NCBI GenBank assembly: GCA_030446745.1
Contig: JAUJMS010000011.1
Coordinates: 17,423-81,422, forward strand
DNA length: 64,000 nt
Direction: 5' to 3'
From: Egibacteraceae bacterium
GTDB taxonomy: Bacteria; Actinomycetota; Nitriliruptoria; Euzebyales; Egibacteraceae
In this document: one piece after another, positions 57,063 through 64,000 of the stretch
Numbering within the stretch: the first letter of the stretch is position 1
Layout of the letters: the number at the start of each line of letters is the position of its first letter
Made by a program: the position numbers and the translations under genes
Notes under the pieces: generated by a model
Seen by the model: the letters and a program-made list of their open reading frames with translations, nothing else
What the model was told of the DNA's origin: nothing
The model's database searches: none

Positions 57063-57599
57063 TTAGCCGGAGGCCTTGCCGGACTTGCGCCGGACCTGCT
57101 CGCCGGCGTAGCGGATCCCCTTGCCCTTGTAGGGCTCAGGCTTGCGGATCGCGCGGATGTTCGCCGCGACCTGGCCGACGAGCTGCTTGTCGGCGCCCGA
57201 CACCGCGATCCGGGTGGGGCTGGCGACCTCGAAGGTGATGCCCTCCGGGGCGGGGAACTCGACCGGGTGGCTGTAGCCCATCTGGAAGGTCAGTCCCGTC
57301 CCGCTGGCCGCGGCGCGGTAGCCCACGCCGACGATCTCCAGCCGCCGCGTGTAGCCCTCGGTCACACCGACGACCATGTTCGCGATGAGCGAGCGGAACA
57401 GGCCGTGCAACGCGCGGTGCTCGCGCTCGTCGTCGTCGCGCGTCACACGGACTTCGCCGTCGGCGACGGTGACGGTGATGTCGGGGTGCACCTCTTGGGT
57501 CAACGTCCCCTTGGGGCCCGACACCGTCAGCGTCGTGCCGGACAACGAGACGTCGACCCCCGCGGGGATCGGGACGGGTTGCTTGCCGATGCGACTCAT
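57063..57599 (-). CDS. rplF: 50S ribosomal protein L6
   Basis: A 178-residue L6 near the factor-binding site. It has [37 protein letters not shown] and the C-terminal [20 protein letters not shown]. Confidence 0.97.
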   Translation of the reverse strand: MSRIGKQPVPIPAGVDVSLSGTTLTVSGPKGTLTQEVHPDITVTVADGEVRVTRDDDEREHRALHGLFRSLIANMVVGVTEGYTRRLEIVGVGYRAAASGTGLTFQMGYSHPVEFPAPEGITFEVASPTRIAVSGADKQLVGQVAANIRAIRKPEPYKGKGIRYAGEQVRRKSGKASG

Positions 57600-57605
57600 G
57601 GCGCC

Positions 57606-58004
57606 CTACCAGACGTAGGCGAGGACCTCGCCGCCGACGCCCGCCTTGCGCGCCTCACGGTCGGTCATCAGCCCGGACGAGGTCGAAAGGATCGCGATGC
57701 CGAGGCCCCCCAGGACGCGGGGCACCTCGTCGCGCTTGGCGTACACCCGCAGCCCCGGCTTGGAGACCCGGCGCACGCCTGACAGCGACCGCTCGCGCTC
57801 GCGCGAGAACTTCAGCGCCAGCTGGAGCGTCGCCTGCGGCTTCGTCGGCTCGACGAGGTAGTCGCGGATGTACCCCTCGCGCTTGAGGATGTCGGCGATG
57901 TTCGCCTTCAGCTTCGAAGACGGCATGCTGATCTGCTCCTTGTACGCGATGTTCGCGTTGCGGATGCGCGTGAGCATGTCCGCCACGGGATCCGTCATCG
58001 TCAT
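57606..58004 (-). CDS. rpsH: 30S ribosomal protein S8
   Basis: A 132-residue S8, a primary 16S binder. It has [41 protein letters not shown] and [26 protein letters not shown] 58004 (MTMTDP) is 12 bases after GGAG; ATG 57998 is an equally possible start two codons later. Confidence 0.96.
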   Translation of the reverse strand: MTMTDPVADMLTRIRNANIAYKEQISMPSSKLKANIADILKREGYIRDYLVEPTKPQATLQLALKFSRERERSLSGVRRVSKPGLRVYAKRDEVPRVLGGLGIAILSTSSGLMTDREARKAGVGGEVLAYVW

Positions 58005-58047
58005 GACGTAGCAGCGCTCCTCGGACAGTGGTACGGACGGGGTGCGG

Positions 58048-58233
58048 TCACCACGACGCCTTCTTGATGCCCGGCAGGTCGCCGGTGTGCGCGAGCGAGC
58101 GGAAGCACACCCGGCACAGCATGAACTTGCGGTAGACCGCCCGCGGGCGCCCGCAGCGGTTGCAGCGGGTGTAGCCACGCACGGCGTACTTCGGCCGGCG
58201 CGCGGCCTTGGCGATCATCGACTTCTTGGCCAT
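58048..58233 (-). CDS. rpsZ: 30S ribosomal protein S14 type Z
   Basis: A 61-residue zinc form of S14 with Cys24, Cys27, Cys40 and Cys43 ([20 protein letters not shown]) and the [14 protein letters not shown] end. Type Z is the zinc-dependent, usually vegetative version. Confidence 0.98.
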   Translation of the reverse strand: MAKKSMIAKAARRPKYAVRGYTRCNRCGRPRAVYRKFMLCRVCFRSLAHTGDLPGIKKASW

Positions 58234-58243
58234 GGGTTGCCTC

Positions 58244-58828
58244 TCAGGCGCCGGAGCGGCTGGGGGTCGTGCCGACGAACGGGAAGCCGTAGGCGCTCAA
58301 CAGCGCCCGGCCCTGCTCGTCGGTCGTCGCGGACGTCACGATCGTGATGTCCATGCCGCGGACGCGGTCGATCTGGTCGTAGTCCACCTCGGGGAAGATG
58401 AGCTGCTCGGTGACGCCGAAGGTGTAGTTGCCGCGGCCGTCGAAGCTGTTCGCCGGCAGCCCGCGGAAGTCGCGGATGCGCGGGAGCGCGACCGACAGGA
58501 GCCGGTCGAAGAAGTCCCACATGCGGTCGCCGCGCAGCGTCACCTTGGCGCCGATGAGCATTCCCTGGCGCAGCTTGAACCCGGCGATCGACTTGCGCGC
58601 CGCCCGCGGTGACGGCTTCTGGCCGGTGATCGTCGCGAGGTCGCGCATCGCGCCGTCGAGGGCCTTGGCGTCGGAGACGGCGTCGCCGACGCCCATGTTC
58701 ACGACGATCTTCTCCAGCCGCGGCACCTGCATGACGTTGGCCAGTCCGAGCTGCGCTTTGAGCTGGTCGCGGATCTCGTCGTGGTAGCGCGCCTTCAGGC
58801 GCGGGACGTAGGTCTCGGTGTCGGTCAT
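58244..58828 (-). CDS. rplE: 50S ribosomal protein L5
   Basis: A 194-residue L5, a 5S rRNA and P-site contact. It has [60 protein letters not shown] and [13 protein letters not shown]. The ATG at 58828 gives [11 protein letters not shown]; the longer frame upstream is inside rplX. Confidence 0.97.
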   Translation of the reverse strand: MTDTETYVPRLKARYHDEIRDQLKAQLGLANVMQVPRLEKIVVNMGVGDAVSDAKALDGAMRDLATITGQKPSPRAARKSIAGFKLRQGMLIGAKVTLRGDRMWDFFDRLLSVALPRIRDFRGLPANSFDGRGNYTFGVTEQLIFPEVDYDQIDRVRGMDITIVTSATTDEQGRALLSAYGFPFVGTTPSRSGA

Positions 58829-58833
58829 GGCGG

Positions 58834-59157
58834 TCAGAACTCCGAACCGCAGTCGGGGCGCTTGCACACCCGGGCGCGCTTGCCCTCGACGACCCTGCTG
58901 CCGGTACGGGTCGGCCTGCCGCACTTCGGGCAGATCGGCATGACGTTGGACAGGTGGATCGGGGCCTCCTCGTGGATCAGGCCACCCTCACGGGCGCCGG
59001 TGCGCGTCGCGCGCTGGCGCTGGTGTTTGGTGATGCGGTTGACGCCCTCGACCATCACTCGCTCGCGCGAGCGGTAGACCTGCACGACGCGGCCTTCCTT
59101 GCCGGCGTCTTTGCCGCTGATCACGCGCACCGTGTCGTTTTTCTTGACGCGCTCCAC
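58834..59157 (-). CDS. rplX: 50S ribosomal protein L24
   Basis: A 107-residue L24, an assembly initiator with a KOW motif ([20 protein letters not shown]). The C-terminal [14 protein letters not shown] and CKRPDCG form a zinc-ribbon-like end, as in many actinobacteria. The GTG start lies one base after the rplN stop. Confidence 0.97.
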   Translation of the reverse strand: MERVKKNDTVRVISGKDAGKEGRVVQVYRSRERVMVEGVNRITKHQRQRATRTGAREGGLIHEEAPIHLSNVMPICPKCGRPTRTGSRVVEGKRARVCKRPDCGSEF

Positions 59158-59158
59158 G

Positions 59159-59527
59159 TCACAGCACCTCCGGGGCCAGCGAGACGATCTTCATGAACTT
59201 GCGCTCGCGCAGCTCGCGCCCGACGGGTCCGAAGATGCGGGTGCCGCGCGGGTTGCGCTGCTCGTTGATCAAGACGCAGGCGTTGTCGTCGAAGCGAATG
59301 TAGGTGCCGTCGGGGCGCCGGCGTTCCTTGCGCACCCGGACGACGACGGCCTTGACGACGTCGCCCTTCTTGACGTTGCTCGCCGGGATCGCGTTTTTCA
59401 CCGTCCCGACGATGACGTCGCCGATCGACGCGTAGCGCCGCCCCGACCCGCCGAGCACGCGGATGCACAGCACCTCGCGCGCGCCGGTGTTGTCGGCGAC
59501 TCTGAGTCGGGTTTCCTGCTGGATCAT
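59159..59527 (-). CDS. rplN: 50S ribosomal protein L14
   Basis: A 122-residue L14. It has [44 protein letters not shown] and [21 protein letters not shown]. It is complete, with family length. Confidence 0.98.
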   Translation of the reverse strand: MIQQETRLRVADNTGAREVLCIRVLGGSGRRYASIGDVIVGTVKNAIPASNVKKGDVVKAVVVRVRKERRRPDGTYIRFDDNACVLINEQRNPRGTRIFGPVGRELRERKFMKIVSLAPEVL

Positions 59528-59572
59528 CGCTGCCTCTGGAAGTTGAAAGAAACGCCTGAATGGTGGGCGCGC

Positions 59573-59860
59573 CTACTTCGCCCGCTCGACGACCTCGACG
59601 ACGCGCCAGCGCTTGGTGCGCGACAGCGGCCGGGTCTCGGCCACGCGGACACGGTCGCCGACGTGGACGTCGTTGGTCTCGTCGTGGGCATGCAGGCGTT
59701 CGGAGCGCGTGACCGTCTTGCGGTACAGCGGGTGGGTGGTGCGGCGCTCGACGAGCACGACGACGGTCTTGTCCATCTTGTCGCTGACGACGACGCCCTG
59801 GCGCACCTTGCGCTCGCCGCGCGCCGCGGCGGTCCCGGCGGGAGTCTCGCTGGTGGTCAT
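59573..59860 (-). CDS. rpsQ: 30S ribosomal protein S17
   Basis: A 95-residue S17. It has [57 protein letters not shown] and a short Thr/Ala/Gly-rich N-terminal lead. Confidence 0.97.
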   Translation of the reverse strand: MTTSETPAGTAAARGERKVRQGVVVSDKMDKTVVVLVERRTTHPLYRKTVTRSERLHAHDETNDVHVGDRVRVAETRPLSRTKRWRVVEVVERAK

Positions 59861-59868
59861 GGTCGCTC

Positions 59869-60084
59869 CTACGCCTGGTCGCGTTCGGCGGCGAGCTGAC
59901 GCTGCCGCTGCACGGTGCGCACGCGCGCGATGTCGCGACGCGCCCGCTGCAGTAGTCGGGGGTTGTCCAGCTGTCCGGTGACGTTGGCGAAGCGCAGGTT
60001 GAACAGCTCCTGCTTGAACTGGGCGTGCTTTTCGACCAGCTCGGCGTCGGACAGGTCTCGCAGCTCGGAGGCCTCCACGGTCAC
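59869..60084 (-). CDS. rpmC: 50S ribosomal protein L29
   Basis: A 71-residue L29 at the tunnel exit. It has [26 protein letters not shown] and [10 protein letters not shown]-type helices ([23 protein letters not shown]). The GTG start overlaps the rplP stop by GTGA. Confidence 0.97.
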   Translation of the reverse strand: MTVEASELRDLSDAELVEKHAQFKQELFNLRFANVTGQLDNPRLLQRARRDIARVRTVQRQRQLAAERDQA

Positions 60085-60494
60085 TGCCCCTCCCGCGCCA
60101 TGAAGCGGCTCTTCACCGGCAGCTTGTGCGAGGCCAGGCGCAGCGCCTCACGCGCGACCTCCTCGGAGACCCCGGACAGCTCGAACATCACGCGCCCCGG
60201 CTTGACGACCGCGACCCAGCCCTCCGGCGAACCCTTGCCCGAGCCCATGCGCGTCTCGGCCGGCTTCTTGGTGAACGGCTTGTGCGGAAACAGGTTGATC
60301 CACACCTTGCCGCCACGCTTCATGTAGCGGGTCATCGCGATACGCGCCGCCTCGATCTGGCGGTTGGTGACCCAGCCGTGCGTCGTCGCCTGGAGGCCGT
60401 AGTCGCCGAAGTGGACGTCGCTACCACCCTTGGCGAGCCCGCGCATGTTGCCGCGGTGCTGCTTGCGGTGTTTGACCTTGCGAGGAGACAGCAT
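60081..60494 (-). CDS. rplP: 50S ribosomal protein L16
   Basis: A 137-residue L16. It has [67 protein letters not shown] and the [12 protein letters not shown] loop at the A-site. Confidence 0.98.
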   Translation of the reverse strand: MLSPRKVKHRKQHRGNMRGLAKGGSDVHFGDYGLQATTHGWVTNRQIEAARIAMTRYMKRGGKVWINLFPHKPFTKKPAETRMGSGKGSPEGWVAVVKPGRVMFELSGVSEEVAREALRLASHKLPVKSRFMAREGQ

Positions 60495-60503
60495 GGCAGG
60501 CTC

Positions 60504-61493
<990 letters not shown>

Positions 61494-61497
61494 GGGG

Positions 61498-61923
61498 CTA
61501 CTCCTTGCCGGCCGACGCGTCGCGCGCCGGAGCGGTCGTGGCGGCATCCGGACGCGCCGCGGGGCGCCGGTTGCCGCGCGGCGACGCGGCGGTGTCGGTG
61601 CCGACCGCGATCGTGATGTGGCTGGTGCGCTTGCGGATGCGGTACGCGCGCCCCATCGCGCGCGGCTGGAACCGCTTGAGCTGCGGCCCCTCGTCGATGA
61701 CGGCCGCGGTGACGAACAGGTCGTCGGCGTCCAGGTCGTGGTTGTGCTCGGCGTTGGCGACCGCCGAGTTCAACGTCTTGAGCAGCTGCTCCGCGACGCC
61801 CTTGGGCGACAGCTGGAGCACGCGCTGCGCATCCGACACCTTGCGGCCCCGGATGTGCGCGGCAACCTGCCGCACCTTGTTCGGCGCGACCCGCACGTAG
61901 CGGGCGGTCGCCTTGACCTGCAT
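61498..61923 (-). CDS. rplV: 50S ribosomal protein L22
   Basis: A 141-residue L22 lining the exit tunnel. It has [38 protein letters not shown] and [19 protein letters not shown] short Ala/Arg-rich C-terminal tail extends the usual 110 residues. It ends four bases before the rpsC start. Confidence 0.97.
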   Translation of the reverse strand: MQVKATARYVRVAPNKVRQVAAHIRGRKVSDAQRVLQLSPKGVAEQLLKTLNSAVANAEHNHDLDADDLFVTAAVIDEGPQLKRFQPRAMGRAYRIRKRTSHITIAVGTDTAASPRGNRRPAARPDAATTAPARDASAGKE

Positions 61924-61953
61924 CGCTTGCTCCCTCGTCGCTGCGCTGACCGC

Positions 61954-62250
61954 CTAGCGGCGGCCGCCGCGCACCTTGGTCTGCTGTTTCTCGCCGGCAC
62001 CACGCCACTTGATCGCCCGCGTCGGGGCGAACTCGCCGAGCTTGTGGCCGACCATCGACTCCGACACGTAGACGGGCACGTGCTTGCGCCCGTCGTGCAC
62101 CGCGATCGTGTGGCCCACCATGTCAGGCGAGATGTCCGAGCGACGCGACCAGGTCCGGATCACGCGCTTGTCGCCCTTGGCGTTGAGCTCGTCGACCTTG
62201 CGAGCCAGGTGCTCGTCGACGAACGGGCCCTTCTTGAGACTGCGGGGCAT
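61954..62250 (-). CDS. rpsS: 30S ribosomal protein S19
   Basis: A 98-residue S19 of the head. It has [52 protein letters not shown] and [11 protein letters not shown]. Confidence 0.98.
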   Translation of the reverse strand: MPRSLKKGPFVDEHLARKVDELNAKGDKRVIRTWSRRSDISPDMVGHTIAVHDGRKHVPVYVSESMVGHKLGEFAPTRAIKWRGAGEKQQTKVRGGRR

Positions 62251-62291
62251 GGCTGCTGCCTTCCTACCGGACGTGCGGTTCGCGCACGAGG

Positions 62292-63122
62292 TCAGCGCCG
62301 GCGCTTGCCGCGGCGGCGAATGATCTCGGCGTTGGACGCCTTGTTCTTCTTGCGAGTACGCCCCTCGGGCTTGCCGGCGGGGTTCGTGGGGTGGCGGCCA
62401 CCGGAGGTGCGGCCCTCGCCGCCGCCGTGGGGGTGGTCGACCGGGTTCATCACGACGCCGCGCACCGTCGGCCGCTTGCCCTTCCAGCGCGAGCGGCCGG
62501 CCTTGCCGACGTTGATGATGTCGTGCTCGGCGTTGCCGACGGCGCCGATCGACGCGCGACAGGTCGACAGTACCGTGCGGATCTCACCCGAGGGCAGGCG
62601 GAGCGCGGCGCGGTTGCCCTCCTTGGCGAGCAGCTGGATGCGGTTGCCCGCGCTGCGGCCGAGCTTCGCGCCACCGCCAGGGCGCAGCTCCACGGCGTGG
62701 ACCACCGTGCCCACCGGGATGTTGCGCAACGGCAAAGCGTTGCCCGGCTTGATGTCGGCCGCCTCGCCCGACTCGACGCGGTCGCCGACGCGCAGGCCCT
62801 CGGGGGCGAGGATGTAGCGCTTCTCGCCGTCCAGGTAGTGCAGCAGCGCGATGCGCGCCGAGCGGTTGGGGTCGTACTCGACGGTGGCGACCTTGGCGGG
62901 CACCCCGTCCTTGTTGCGGCGGAAGTCGATGAGCCGGTAGCGCTGCTTGTGCCCGCCGCCCTGGTGGCGGGTCGTGATGCGGCCGTTGGCGTTGCGCCCG
63001 GCGCGCTTGGGATTGGGGCGCGTCAACGCCTTCAGTGGCTTGTCGGTCGTGACGGTGTCGAAGTCGGACACGCTCATGTCACGACGCGCCGGCGTCGTCG
63101 GTTTGTACTTGCGGATGCCCAT
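62292..63122 (-). CDS. rplB: 50S ribosomal protein L2
   Basis: A 276-residue L2 of the peptidyl-transferase centre. It has [44 protein letters not shown] and [25 protein letters not shown], where the conserved His-Gly-Gly-Gly-Glu loop lies. Confidence 0.98.
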   Translation of the reverse strand: MGIRKYKPTTPARRDMSVSDFDTVTTDKPLKALTRPNPKRAGRNANGRITTRHQGGGHKQRYRLIDFRRNKDGVPAKVATVEYDPNRSARIALLHYLDGEKRYILAPEGLRVGDRVESGEAADIKPGNALPLRNIPVGTVVHAVELRPGGGAKLGRSAGNRIQLLAKEGNRAALRLPSGEIRTVLSTCRASIGAVGNAEHDIINVGKAGRSRWKGKRPTVRGVVMNPVDHPHGGGEGRTSGGRHPTNPAGKPEGRTRKKNKASNAEIIRRRGKRRR

Positions 63123-63158
63123 CGCGGTGTCCTTACGCAGCGCCGTCGTCGGCCAGGC

Positions 63159-63449
63159 CTACAGCCCGCCCTCGAAGATGTCGATCGACTCGCCCGGCGC
63201 GAGCCGGACGATCGCGCGCTTGGTGTTCTTGCGCTGGCCGAACGACGCCCCGAACCGCTTGCGCTTGCCCTTGCGGTTCAGGGTGTTCACGTTGGCCACG
63301 GTGACGCCGAAGATCGACTGCACCGCTTGTTTGATCTCGGTCTTGTTCGCCGACGGGTGGACGACAAACGTGTAGCGGCCCTCGTCGAGCAGCGCGTAGC
63401 TCTTCTCGCTGACGACCGGGGCGATGATGACGTCGCGGGGGTCCTTCAT
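63159..63449 (-). CDS. rplW: 50S ribosomal protein L23
   Basis: A 96-residue L23 at the tunnel exit. It has [43 protein letters not shown] and [23 protein letters not shown]. The ATG overlaps the rplD stop by ATGA. Confidence 0.98.
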   Translation of the reverse strand: MKDPRDVIIAPVVSEKSYALLDEGRYTFVVHPSANKTEIKQAVQSIFGVTVANVNTLNRKGKRKRFGASFGQRKNTKRAIVRLAPGESIDIFEGGL

Positions 63450-64000
63450 CGCGGGAGCCTGTCTGCGGGAGCGGCCTGAGCGGCACGCTCGCTGCGCCGC
63501 TTCGCGCGGTTGGCGCGGTTCTTGCGCTGCGCCGGCGGCGGCTGCGGCCGCCCGGCGCGCGTCGCCTTCGTGCGGACCGGCGGATCGACCGCGACGAGGT
63601 CGTCGCGCGTCCCCTTGCCGACGTGCGGGAGCGCCGCACGCTGGAACACGACGACGTCGCTGACCAGGACGTCGTAGGTGTTGAGCTGGTCCACGGGCAG
63701 CAGGTGCACGCGGCGCTCGCCGAGGTTGCGGAAGCTGCGGCCGACCGCCTCGTCGCGGGTCGCGAGGACCAGCAGGACGCGCCGGTCCGCCAGGCCCAGC
63801 GCCTCGAGGAAGGCGACCGCGTCCTTCGTGCGGGGCGCGTCGAACGTCAGGTCGTCCACGACGCGGATGTCGCCGGACCGGGCACGGTCGGACAACGCCG
63901 AGCGCAGCGCGACGCGCTTGAGCGCCTTGGAGACACGCTTGGTGTAGTTCTGCTCGCCGCTGGGGCCGTGGGCGATGCCGCCGCCGACCCATTGGGGGCG
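63446..64000 (-). CDS. rplD: 50S ribosomal protein L4, 5' end cut
   Basis: The frame is open to the right edge. The visible part starts [21 protein letters not shown], goes on [20 protein letters not shown]-type sequence, then [21 protein letters not shown] and [23 protein letters not shown], which is the C-terminal two thirds of L4. About 40 extra basic/Pro-rich residues follow the conserved domain. The N-terminus lies beyond the window. Confidence 0.96.
   Translation of the reverse strand, partial: RPQWVGGGIAHGPSGEQNYTKRVSKALKRVALRSALSDRARSGDIRVVDDLTFDAPRTKDAVAFLEALGLADRRVLLVLATRDEAVGRSFRNLGERRVHLLPVDQLNTYDVLVSDVVVFQRAALPHVGKGTRDDLVAVDPPVRTKATRAGRPQPPPAQRKNRANRAKRRSERAAQAAPADRLPR

Overview
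The window is very GC-rich, gene-dense DNA that reads as an actinobacterium. The markers are a BldD homologue with its c-di-GMP signature, a fused FbiC (CofG-CofH) with FbiA/CofD and CofE for coenzyme F420, ergothioneine genes egtA, egtB and egtD, a guaB3 gene next to a DUF5319 gene (as in mycobacteria), CIRCE operators at groES-groEL, and TANNNT promoters placed for leaderless mRNAs. Genus and species cannot be read from the sequence; a deep-branching class is possible. No tRNA, rRNA, CRISPR array, insertion sequence or prophage was seen. No gene-free stretch exceeds about 300 bases; the longest are 20880-21269 (full of regulatory DNA) and 36785-37024.

The backbone is the conserved actinobacterial minus-strand order. 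It starts inside rplD at the right edge and runs through the S10, spc and alpha ribosomal operons with secY, adk, map, rpoA and truA, then rplM-rpsI-glmM, glmS-acpS-nnr-alr-hydrolase, the tRNA t6A set tsaE-tsaB-rimI-tsaD, groES-groEL, and finally guaB3 and guaA at the left edge (cut). Many adjacent genes overlap by 1-4 bases (GTGA, ATGA, TGATG), so translation is probably coupled.

Accessory genes sit between these blocks: cysD-cysN (sulfate activation) near guaA; a secreted heparinase-like protein; SCP2-ugd-ABM opposite a UDP-xylose synthase and an amidase; the ergothioneine operon; F420 genes (cofE, cofD, fbiC) between glmM and glmS, together with an FEA1-like lipoprotein, a purine permease and msrB; and a HEPN-MNT toxin-antitoxin pair wedged between truA and an epoxide-hydrolase-like gene.

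The most notable points are: the HEPN-MNT pair lies between two diverged copies of the truA 3' end; egtC is reduced to a 23-codon stub between egtB and egtD; a 25-residue tandem-repeat ORF is locked between cysD and cysN by TGATG junctions; and a 52-bp promoter-bearing tandem duplication lies in front of bldD. About ten reading frames, including the essential genes secY, rpsE and acpS, are broken by single-base losses, nearly always beside short G or C runs. That pattern suggests sequencing error rather than gene decay, so broken frames here should be read with caution.
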